This document shows, piece by piece, positions 1 to 6,369 of a stretch of DNA of 9,147 bases. Source of the stretch: CAZWZG01 sp964638245 (GTDB lineage: Bacteria > Pseudomonadota > Alphaproteobacteria > Rhodobacterales > Rhodobacteraceae); the NCBI GenBank assembly GCA_964638245.1, contig CAZWZG010000124.1, forward strand, positions 1 to 9,147, written 5' to 3'. The notes under the pieces were generated by a model that made no database searches, was not told the DNA's origin, and was given only the letters and a program-made list of their open reading frames with translations. A program made the translations under genes and the position numbers. Position 1 is the stretch's first letter. Each line of letters starts with the position of its first letter.

Positions 1-4
1 CCAT
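1..4 (-). CDS. Start of a further operon gene, cut by left edge
   Basis: Only the start codon and one further base are inside the window. On the minus strand an ATG occupies positions 4 to 2, preceded 5 nt upstream by GGAGG (positions 14 to 10) in a GGGGAGGC context. It follows the stop codon of GST1 by only 17 nt, a spacing typical of adjacent genes in one operon. This suggests that the TRAP/aldehyde dehydrogenase/GST operon has at least one more gene to the left. Nothing can be said about its product. The ribosome binding site and spacing are seen directly; that a real gene follows is inference. Confidence 0.45.
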
Positions 5-9
5 TGTCG

Positions 10-14
10 CCTCC
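10..14 (-). promoter_or_regulatory. Ribosome binding site of the next gene leftward
   Basis: GGAGG on the minus strand, inside GGGGAGGC, lies 5 nt before an ATG at positions 4 to 2 and just after the GST1 stop codon. It is one of the best Shine-Dalgarno matches in the window and is the main evidence that the operon continues beyond the left edge. Confidence 0.5.
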
Positions 15-21
15 CCTTCGT

Positions 22-840
22 TCAGATTTGGATTTCGAGAATTTTCGCAACCTCGGGCCAGCTTTTGGCCCCGTTTTCGCGCAAGTCATTGGTCAGGTCT
101 TCGGGCACCCAGTCCAGGAAACACTTCTTGAAGTTCGGGCGCGCCTCAATCGCCGTGAACCAGCGTTCCACATTCGGCAGGCGCCCGTTTTCCCACATGC
201 CGCGCATCGACATCATGGCCAGCCGGTTGACGTAGGGCGTCATCGCGATGTCCGCGATGGAGAACTTGTTGCCGACAAGCCAATCCTGCCCCTCAAGCGC
301 CTTCTCCATCTTGTGGAGGTAGGTGTCGTATAGCTTGACCTTCTCACTCGCCCCCGGCGCGTCAAAACCATACCGCGTGAAGGCGTCCTTCTGACTTTTC
401 CAGTCCGACGTGACGGACATACTTGGCGTGGAGGCCAGAAACTCTTTCAGCCCCTCTTCGCCAAGGTTCTTCAGGACCGTGTGCCGGTGTGAGCAGACGA
501 ACGTGACGGCGCCACATGCCGGATGCAGGTCTTCGTCCACGGCCTTGGTCCAATAACGGACCTGCGCGCGTTCGAACGGATCAGACGGGTGGACGGATGT
601 ACCCGGCTCGATATCGTCGAGGTACTCGATGATGACCGTCGAATCCTGAATGACCAGATCATCATGCACCAGCGTCGGAACTACGCCCTTGGGGTTCAGC
701 TTCAGATAGTCTTCGGTGAACTGCTCGCCCTTCAGGATGTCGATATAGACGCCATCCCAATCGAGGCCCTTTTCGTCCATTGCGAACCGCACCTTGGCGG
801 CGCAAACCGACGAACCGTGGTGATAAAGCGTGAAACTCAT
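22..840 (-). CDS. Glutathione S-transferase, LigF/beta-etherase-like (GST1)
   Basis: A 272-residue cytosolic glutathione S-transferase. The N-terminal thioredoxin fold (about residues 2-80) has the GSSVCAAKVR active-site loop, with Ser11 and Cys13 as candidate catalytic residues. It also has the cis-proline pair Val54-Pro55 and the glutathione-binding Asp66-Ser67. The helical C-terminal domain has the N-capping motif FSIADI (193-198). Length and the stretches STVIIEYLDD and DPFERAQVRYWTKAVDE recall LigF-type beta-etherases, which use glutathione to open lignin-type aryl ethers; this comparison is from memory, so a dehalogenase or isomerase-type GST is possible. The start at 840 is chosen over an in-frame GTG at 858. 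Its ATG overlaps the aldehyde dehydrogenase TGA as ATGA, it has no good ribosome site of its own, and the protein then begins MSFTLY as GSTs do. Translation is probably coupled to the dehydrogenase. Confidence 0.88.
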   Translation of the reverse strand: MSFTLYHHGSSVCAAKVRFAMDEKGLDWDGVYIDILKGEQFTEDYLKLNPKGVVPTLVHDDLVIQDSTVIIEYLDDIEPGTSVHPSDPFERAQVRYWTKAVDEDLHPACGAVTFVCSHRHTVLKNLGEEGLKEFLASTPSMSVTSDWKSQKDAFTRYGFDAPGASEKVKLYDTYLHKMEKALEGQDWLVGNKFSIADIAMTPYVNRLAMMSMRGMWENGRLPNVERWFTAIEARPNFKKCFLDWVPEDLTNDLRENGAKSWPEVAKILEIQI

Positions 841-2276
841 AGCTGCACCGTAACCCATTTTAGCTCTGTCATGGCTTCCATATCGGCATCCGTGCCTTCA
901 CGGCCGACACCGGATTCCCCATTGCCGCCAAAGGGTACATGCGCTTCGTCATGGATCGTCGGACCATTGATGTGGCACATGCCCGCGCCAATGTTGCGCG
1001 CGAAATGGAACGCCTTGTTGATGTCTTGTGTGAAGATAGCCGAGGACAAGCCGAACTCGGTATCGTTGGCCTTCTCAAGCCCTTCTTCATAGCTATCGAT
1101 GGGATAGATCGACGTGACGGGACCAAAGGTCTCGGTTCGACACACGGTCATTTCTTCAGTCACGCCGGTCAACAGCGTCGGCTGGCATCGGTTGCCCTCC
1201 CATTCTCCTCCGGCGGCGACTGTCGCGCCTTTCGTAACAGCATCCTCGATGTGATCTTTGACCCTCTTGCGCTGACGATCCGAAATAATCGGCGCGATCA
1301 CGGTATTAGGGTCGCGCAGATCGCCCATGCCGACCTTTGAAGCGATCATCGAGAACCGCTTCACGAACTCGTCGTAAATCGGGCGCTCAACATAGAACCT
1401 GCTCGACCCGATGCAGGCCTGCCCGCCGAACATAAAGATCGAGCGTGCGACCAACGGCATGGCCTTGTCCAGATCAGCGTCGGCCAGAACCACAGTCGGG
1501 CTTTTGCCCCCGAGTTCCAGGGTGTTGGGCGTCTTGTTCTTGGCGCAAATCTCGTTGATGTGCTGGCCAACGACGGATGATCCCGTGAAGGTCACGAAAT
1601 CCACGTCTTTGCTGCTGGTCAGATCATCGCCGATCTCGGCCCCAAGCCCGTTGACCACGTTATAAGCCCCTTCTGGGAACCCTGCCTCGGCGACGATCTC
1701 GGCAAAGATCAGCGACAGATGCGGCGCCATCTCAGACGGCAGATGCACGACCGTGTTGCCCACCGCCAATGCGTTGGCCACAAGCCGCGTCGTCTTGATC
1801 AGAGGCACATTGAATGGCGTGATCACCGCGACAACGCCCAAAGGCTCACGGATCGACATCGAAAATTTGCCTGGAGCATCCGAAGGGATCGTCTCACCCC
1901 GCACGTTGCGGCACATACCGGCGGCGGCACGCACCATCGCCAAGCCCTTGGTCATCTCGAACATGGCCTTCTGAACAGGCGAACCAATCTCGTCGATGAG
2001 GCAATTGACCAGATCGTCTTTGCGCTCTTCCATCAACTCCGCAACGCGAAGCAACCACCGCTCGCGCTCGGTCGGAGTGGTCTCCTTGTAGGCCGGGAAC
2101 GCCGCTTTGGCCGCCGCGATCCCTTTGCGCATATCGTCGCCCGTGCCACGGGCCACATGCGCATAAACACTGTCATCCAGCGGATTGATGTCCTCGAAAG
2201 TGGCACCACCTTCGGCATCGACCCATTGCCCGCCGATGAAGTGCTGCAATGTCCGAAATTCAGTTTTCGTATCCAT
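837..2276 (-). CDS. NAD-dependent aldehyde dehydrogenase, aromatic-aldehyde type
   Basis: A 479-residue soluble aldehyde dehydrogenase that oxidises an aldehyde to an acid. Catalytic machinery is complete: Asn156 in PFN, general base Glu254 in LELGGK, nucleophile Cys288 in GGQACIGSSR, and Glu382 in ETFGP. The C-terminal pattern (CHINGPT, HDEA, PFGG, TELKW) is typical of salicylaldehyde/vanillin/benzaldehyde dehydrogenases, so an aromatic or bulky aldehyde is the likely substrate. An oddity is GNTVVHLPSE (173-182): Leu179 stands where the family has the cofactor-binding Lys of the KPSE/KPAE motif. Glu182, usually linked with NAD preference, is kept. The start at 2276 has AGGAG 7 nt upstream, whereas a longer in-frame start at 2309 would overlap dctM and lacks support. 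It lies 25 nt after dctM and its stop overlaps the GST1 start by 4 nt. Confidence 0.93.
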   Translation of the reverse strand: MDTKTEFRTLQHFIGGQWVDAEGGATFEDINPLDDSVYAHVARGTGDDMRKGIAAAKAAFPAYKETTPTERERWLLRVAELMEERKDDLVNCLIDEIGSPVQKAMFEMTKGLAMVRAAAGMCRNVRGETIPSDAPGKFSMSIREPLGVVAVITPFNVPLIKTTRLVANALAVGNTVVHLPSEMAPHLSLIFAEIVAEAGFPEGAYNVVNGLGAEIGDDLTSSKDVDFVTFTGSSVVGQHINEICAKNKTPNTLELGGKSPTVVLADADLDKAMPLVARSIFMFGGQACIGSSRFYVERPIYDEFVKRFSMIASKVGMGDLRDPNTVIAPIISDRQRKRVKDHIEDAVTKGATVAAGGEWEGNRCQPTLLTGVTEEMTVCRTETFGPVTSIYPIDSYEEGLEKANDTEFGLSSAIFTQDINKAFHFARNIGAGMCHINGPTIHDEAHVPFGGNGESGVGREGTDADMEAMTELKWVTVQL

Positions 2277-2283
2277 GTATTGG

Positions 2284-2288
2284 CTCCT
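2284..2288 (-). promoter_or_regulatory. Ribosome binding site of the aldehyde dehydrogenase
   Basis: AGGAG on the minus strand, 7 nt before the ATG at 2276. It lies in the 25 nt between the dctM stop and the dehydrogenase start, and it decides for the 479-residue form over the 490-residue reading frame beginning at 2309. Confidence 0.75.
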
Positions 2289-2301
2289 AAATCTGCGTTC
2301 G

Positions 2302-3657
2302 TCAGACAAGCTTGTCCGGTAAGAACAGCGCGAGTTGCGGGAAAATGATGAGAAGGATGATCATCGCGACCATCGCAAACCAGAACGGCCAGATGCCGCG
2401 GAAAATCGTGCCCATCGGCACACTGGGCGCGATGGATTTCACGACAAAAACGTTGATGCCGACGGGTGGGCTGATCATGCCCATTTCCAGAACGATCACG
2501 ATGATGATCCCGAACCAGATCAGGTCCCAATCCAGCCCGATGGCAATCGGGATAACCACCGGAATGGTCAGCACCAACATCGCGATGCCTTCCAGGAACA
2601 TGCCGAGGATCAGGTAGGCAAGGATGATCACCAGAAGAACGCCCAGATCGCCAATAGGCATTGAGGTCAGGATCGTCACCAGCTGGGCAGGCAATTCGGT
2701 CAGCGACATGAACGGGATAAAGACGAAAGCTCCAATGATAATGAGAAACACCGTCGCCGTCGCGCTCATCGTTTCAAGGACGACCGTCTTCAGCTTTTGC
2801 AGTGACAGTGTCCGACGCGCCGCCGCGACAAGGAAGGTCAAGAACGCGCCCACCGATGATGCCTCAACCGGCGTAAAGAACCCTGTGTACATGCCGCCAA
2901 TCGTAACCAGCACAACGCCAACAATCGGCCCGGCCCGCCAAAGGGAGGCCATACGCTCGGCGCGGGTGGCCCGCTCGGCGGGGGGACCAGCTTCGGGCTT
3001 GCGAAGGACGACAAGATACACCGCACCAATGAACAGAAGCGTCAGGATGATCCCCGGAATGATCCCCGCCATGAACAGGCGCCCAATAGATTGCTCGGTT
3101 AGGACGGCATAAATGATCATGCCCCCCGAAGGCGGGATCAGGAACCCAAGCGTGCCTCCAGCCGCGACCGATCCCGTCGCCAGCCCATCAGCATAGTTGT
3201 ACTTCTTCATCTGGGGCAGCGCGACACGGCCCATAGTGACCGCAGAGGCCAGCGAGGACCCAGACAACGCCGCGAACCCTGCACAGGCCGCAACCGTTGC
3301 CGAGGCAAGCCCGCCTTTCAGATGTCCCATCCAACGATAAGCGGCGGCGAACAAATCCGCCGACATCCCCGAAACACCCGCCAGATTACCCATCAGAACG
3401 AACATCGGGATGACAAGAAGGTTGAAATTCGACGCCGCCTCGAATGTCTCACCCGAAAGGTTCGAAAACGCGATCCGCCATCCCCGCGCCCATGCCTGTT
3501 CCGAGGCCATGCCCACCTCGATGAACTTGGTGGCATTCGCAACGATGGTACCAACAAAGCCCACACCAAGCATCGACAGGGCCACCGGCATCCGAAGCGC
3601 GAGCAAAAGGAAAAGACTGAGCATCCCGAGGATGCCGAGACCGGTCATCGAGATCAT
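2302..3657 (-). CDS. dctM: TRAP transporter large permease subunit DctM
   Basis: A 451-residue inner-membrane protein of the TRAP large-subunit (DctM) family, which carries the sodium-coupled translocation pathway. It is hydrophobic throughout, with roughly twelve membrane segments. Family motifs are clear: GFAALSGSSLAS (128-138), a following P-Q-M-x-x-Y block, GFLIPPSGGM (171-180), GMFLEGIAMLVLTIPVVIP (352-370) and the second pseudo-repeat motif ISPPVGINVFV (395-405). The loop after the first membrane segment (about residues 41-75) seems longer than in compact DctM proteins. The start at 3657 is supported by GGAGG 9 nt upstream and by an ATGA overlap with dctQ, indicating coupled synthesis of the two membrane subunits. 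A second Met at residue 4 is too far from that ribosome site. It should work with DctQ and one or both binding proteins encoded upstream. Confidence 0.95.
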   Translation of the reverse strand: MISMTGLGILGMLSLFLLLALRMPVALSMLGVGFVGTIVANATKFIEVGMASEQAWARGWRIAFSNLSGETFEAASNFNLLVIPMFVLMGNLAGVSGMSADLFAAAYRWMGHLKGGLASATVAACAGFAALSGSSLASAVTMGRVALPQMKKYNYADGLATGSVAAGGTLGFLIPPSGGMIIYAVLTEQSIGRLFMAGIIPGIILTLLFIGAVYLVVLRKPEAGPPAERATRAERMASLWRAGPIVGVVLVTIGGMYTGFFTPVEASSVGAFLTFLVAAARRTLSLQKLKTVVLETMSATATVFLIIIGAFVFIPFMSLTELPAQLVTILTSMPIGDLGVLLVIILAYLILGMFLEGIAMLVLTIPVVIPIAIGLDWDLIWFGIIIVIVLEMGMISPPVGINVFVVKSIAPSVPMGTIFRGIWPFWFAMVAMIILLIIFPQLALFLPDKLV

Positions 3658-4196
3658 AGCCCGTCCCCTCCGGTGCGCATCCGAACGATCTTTTGACCGT
3701 TCAGGATGCGGCCAATATCGAGCACGACAACAAACGCATAGATGCCCACCGAAATGGCGAGCAGGTAGTAGAACGGCTCGTAGGAAATCAGAAGCTGCTG
3801 CGTGGTTTCACCGAACTTCACGGCGCTTTGCCCCGCGTGCCAAAGCCGCCACGCCATAGTGATCAGCAGGGCCAGCCCTAGAACCTTCATCAGGACCATC
3901 GACCACTTCGCAAACGCCGCCGACATCTTGGTTTCCAGTATCTCGATCTCGATATGGGCCCCAGTGCGGGCGCCCAGCGGGATCGACAGCGCCACAATCA
4001 CGACCAGTGACAGCACCAGCAAATCCTCTGCGCCCTGGATCGGGTTGTTCAATGCCTTGCGCATGATCAGCACGTTCCAGACCGAAAAGAAGGTCATGAA
4101 GGCAAGGGTCAATCCGCCGAGGATCAGCGAGATCCAGGTCAGGATGGGGTCCAGTCGGGCAGTAAGCCCTGTAACCTCGGTTTCGGCGTCTGACAT
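3654..4196 (-). CDS. dctQ: TRAP transporter small permease subunit DctQ
   Basis: A 180-residue inner-membrane protein with four predicted membrane segments, at about residues 18-42, 57-76, 98-119 and 141-162. This is the size and topology of TRAP small permease subunits. The stretch AEDLLVLSLVVIVALSIPLGARTGAHIEIE contains the family pattern of an acidic residue before helix 2 and a G-A/R-x-x-H-I motif after it. DctQ packs against DctM to form the membrane unit. Its ribosome binding site is weak, with only an AGTAAG-like stretch ahead of the ATG. It sits 27 nt after a strong GC-rich hairpin that follows dctP copy B, consistent with less permease than binding protein. The end overlaps dctM by 4 nt (ATGA). 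Confidence 0.93.
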   Translation of the reverse strand: MSDAETEVTGLTARLDPILTWISLILGGLTLAFMTFFSVWNVLIMRKALNNPIQGAEDLLVLSLVVIVALSIPLGARTGAHIEIEILETKMSAAFAKWSMVLMKVLGLALLITMAWRLWHAGQSAVKFGETTQQLLISYEPFYYLLAISVGIYAFVVVLDIGRILNGQKIVRMRTGGDGL

Positions 4197-4223
4197 CCGT
4201 CTTACTTTCGTTGTGTCGTGTTT

Positions 4224-4249
4224 CGGCCGGACACGGATGCACCCGGCCG
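4224..4249 (-). other. GC-rich hairpin between binding-protein and permease genes
   Basis: In the 60-nt gap between dctP copy B and dctQ, CGGCCGG (4224-4230) and CCGGCCG (4243-4249) form a perfect 7-bp G+C-only inverted repeat around 12 nt. In the transcript the loop can be extended inward by G-U pairs and one C-G pair. There is no following run of U, so it is not a standard intrinsic terminator. Hairpins at this place in binding-protein transporter operons are known to protect the upstream message from 3'-5' decay, giving an excess of binding protein. That role here is inference. Confidence 0.6.
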
Positions 4250-4256
4250 CCAGTGC

Positions 4257-5273
4257 TTACTGGTTCAGCGCTTCGTAGATTTCCTGCGCATTGGGGATGC
4301 CGCGAGCCGCGTAGTCCGCATAGATCTGTTCCATGCCAGCGGCGGCAGCGGCTTCCATCTTGGCCCGTTCTTCGTCCGAAGCGACAATCCACTCGACATT
4401 CAACTCACCCGCAGCGATTTGCTTATCTTTCCACTCCAGCGCAATTTCGTCGGCATGGTGGAACGAGCGCGCCAGCTCCATCGAAAACGGAAGACCAGAA
4501 ATTTCGTCGAGGATCGCGCGATGCTCGTCGCTGAGGCTCATGTAGCGTTCCTTGTTCATCACAAAGAACACCGGGTTGAACGTCGCGGGTGTGTTGACGA
4601 TGGCGTAGTCCGCCACTTCATCAAGGTTCCACGGCGGCATGATGTTGTTGATGGTCGAGATCGCGCCATCAATCGTGCCCGTGCTCAGGCCCGTGTAGTG
4701 CTCGGTCGTATCAAGCTGAACAGGCACCGCGCCCATGCCCTGAATGACCGGCGTCGTCATCGACGCGAATGGCACGATTTTCGCACCCTTCATACCTTCA
4801 ATCGTCGACACATCCCGGTTCGCGATGATCATGCCGCCAGCCGGGTTACCAATGGCCAAAACTTTCACATCGCTCCACTCGTCGGCCATGTACTTTTCAA
4901 AGACGGCCCACATGCGCTCCGTTGAATCCAGAGCATCGACTGCCTTGCCCGGTGGAATAGCGAGCATGGTCTTGGGGAAGAGTGTCGGCGTCACTGCCGC
5001 GATCCCGAACGTAATGTCGGCCACACCTTCGATGGCACGCTTGTACTGCTGCGCAGGCCCAGCGCCCAACTGACCAGCCGGGTACAACTTCATGGTCAGC
5101 GTGCCGCCAGAACGCTCGGTGATTTCCTTTTCAAACCATGCAAGAGCGCCTGTAACGGTCTCATGGCTCGGTGGAACGAATGTCGCCACGGAAAGCTCTT
5201 CGGCCAGCGCAGCCGGGGCAGTAAGCCCCAGCGCGATGGACAAAGATGCGGCTTGGATTGCTCGGTTCAGCAT
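4257..5273 (-). CDS. dctP: TRAP solute-binding protein DctP, copy B
   Basis: A 338-residue periplasmic binding protein of the DctP (TRAP) family. It has a signal peptide, with likely cleavage after Ala24 in AALA|EEL. Family hallmarks follow: YPAGQLGAGPAQQYKRAIEG (64-83), then ADITFG, VPVQLDTTEHYTGLSTGTIDG (183-203) and MNKERYMSLSDEHRAIL (239-255). In the segment GAKIVPFAS (163-171), where DctP proteins normally read G-x-K-x-R-V-P, the arginine that binds a substrate carboxylate is missing, so the ligand is uncertain. It is a clear paralogue of the 338-residue dctP copy just upstream, with roughly half the residues identical by eye. The ribosome site GAGGG lies 7 nt before the ATG and overlaps the upstream stop codon, implying coupled translation. 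It feeds the DctQM permease encoded next. Confidence 0.94.
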   Translation of the reverse strand: MLNRAIQAASLSIALGLTAPAALAEELSVATFVPPSHETVTGALAWFEKEITERSGGTLTMKLYPAGQLGAGPAQQYKRAIEGVADITFGIAAVTPTLFPKTMLAIPPGKAVDALDSTERMWAVFEKYMADEWSDVKVLAIGNPAGGMIIANRDVSTIEGMKGAKIVPFASMTTPVIQGMGAVPVQLDTTEHYTGLSTGTIDGAISTINNIMPPWNLDEVADYAIVNTPATFNPVFFVMNKERYMSLSDEHRAILDEISGLPFSMELARSFHHADEIALEWKDKQIAAGELNVEWIVASDEERAKMEAAAAAGMEQIYADYAARGIPNAQEIYEALNQ

Positions 5274-5284
5274 CTCCTGTCCCT

Positions 5285-6301
5285 CTATTTGTTGAGTGCG
5301 TTGTAGATGTCTTCGGCGTTATCAATCCCGCGCGACGCGTAGTCGGCAAAGATGCCCTGCAGGGCTTCTGCCGTCAGCGCATCCATCTTGGCGCGCTCTT
5401 CTTCCGAGATTGAAACGAAGCTGACATTGGCCACCTGTGGCGCATCGCTGTCATTGGCTTTCATCCCGCGCACGGCGTCGTTGTGAAAGCTTTGTGCACC
5501 CATCATCGAGGCCACTTCACCCGAAAGATCATCGATGATCGCGCGATGTTCGTCCGACAGCCCCATGTAGCGTTCCTTGTTCATCGCCACGAAGAAGATC
5601 GCAAAGCTGACCGGGATGTTGTCGACGTAATGGGTCGAAACCTCGCCGAAATTCCAGGGCGGCGTCAGCTGGCTTGCCGAAATCGAGGTGCCATCAATCG
5701 TGCCCGTAGACAGACCCGTGTACATTTCCGTCACCGGCATCTGAACCGGAACAGCGCCCCAAGCTTCAAAGATTGGCGAGGTCATCGAGGCAAACGGCAC
5801 GATTTTTGCGCCGTTGATCCCCTCAAGTGTCGAGATGTCTTTGGTCGCCGCCCACGCATCGCCAGCAACCGTGAAAATACCGATCAGGTGGACGTCCTCG
5901 TATTCGTCAGCGAGGTATTCGTCGTAGACCTCAAGGATTGCAGCCGTCGATTCCAGCGACGTGGTGTGCTTGCCCGGCGGCACCGCGAGGATCGATTTGG
6001 GAAACAGCGCGGGCGTATACGTCTGAAGGCCGAAAGTGATATCCGCGACCCCTTCCACCACTCGCTTGTACTGCTGGACCGGCCCTGCCCCAAGTTGACC
6101 CGCGGGGAACAACTGCATGGTCATCGAACCATCGGACCGCTCGGCAATTTCCTTGCCAAACCAATCAAAAAAGAACGAATTGATATGATGCTGTGGCGGC
6201 ACAAACGTCGCCACTGTCAGCTCTTCTGCCCAGCTCGCCGCGGCACCAAGCGCCAGCCCCGACGCAAGCGTCACCGACATCAGTTTCTCTTTGAGTTTCA
6301 T
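5285..6301 (-). CDS. dctP: TRAP solute-binding protein DctP, copy A
   Basis: A 338-residue periplasmic TRAP binding protein with a Sec signal peptide (MKLKEK, then a hydrophobic core) and likely cleavage after Ala25 in SWA|EEL. The start at 6301 has GGAGG 7 nt upstream. A reading frame open from 6397 would add 32 arginine/proline-rich residues before the signal peptide and overlap GST2, so it is rejected. Family motifs include FPAGQLGAGPVQQYKRVVEG (65-84), ADITFG and MYTGLSTGTIDG (193-204). Like copy B it reads GAKIVPFAS (164-172) and lacks the usual carboxylate-binding arginine. The two copies agree in framework motifs but differ in likely pocket segments, around residues 141-154 and after TIDG (205-222). 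They may therefore bind different ligands for one DctQM. It is separated from copy B by 11 nt. Confidence 0.93.
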   Translation of the reverse strand: MKLKEKLMSVTLASGLALGAAASWAEELTVATFVPPQHHINSFFFDWFGKEIAERSDGSMTMQLFPAGQLGAGPVQQYKRVVEGVADITFGLQTYTPALFPKSILAVPPGKHTTSLESTAAILEVYDEYLADEYEDVHLIGIFTVAGDAWAATKDISTLEGINGAKIVPFASMTSPIFEAWGAVPVQMPVTEMYTGLSTGTIDGTSISASQLTPPWNFGEVSTHYVDNIPVSFAIFFVAMNKERYMGLSDEHRAIIDDLSGEVASMMGAQSFHNDAVRGMKANDSDAPQVANVSFVSISEEERAKMDALTAEALQGIFADYASRGIDNAEDIYNALNK

Positions 6302-6308
6302 CCTTAGT

Positions 6309-6313
6309 CCTCC
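6309..6313 (-). promoter_or_regulatory. Ribosome binding site of dctP copy A
   Basis: GGAGG on the minus strand within AAGGGAGGAC, 7 nt before the ATG at 6301. It fixes the start of dctP copy A immediately ahead of a normal signal peptide. It is stronger than the site of dctQ, in keeping with high binding-protein synthesis. Confidence 0.8.
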
Positions 6314-6325
6314 CTTAAATCCTCG

Positions 6326-6340
6326 CGGCCAAGGTGGCCG
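6326..6340 (-). other. Small inverted repeat between GST2 and dctP copy A
   Basis: CGGCC (6326-6330) and GGCCG (6336-6340) form a 5-bp stem with a 5-nt loop in the 68-nt gap between GST2 and dctP copy A. A second, weaker GGTG/CACC pair lies next to it at 6344-6356. These could be processing or stability elements, but the stems are short and may be chance in GC-rich DNA. Confidence 0.3.
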
Positions 6341-6369
6341 ATTGGTGGCAAACACCGGTCGCGCCGGGC

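Noticed and set aside
523..1340. Long plus-strand open frames opposite GST1 and the aldehyde dehydrogenase
   Set aside because: They are antisense shadows of strongly supported genes in GC-rich DNA, with Arg/His-rich, low-plausibility translations and no ribosome sites.
5483..6307. 274-residue plus-strand open frame opposite dctP copy A
   Set aside because: Antisense shadow; the translation is dominated by Arg and His with no domain, while the minus strand encodes a canonical DctP protein.
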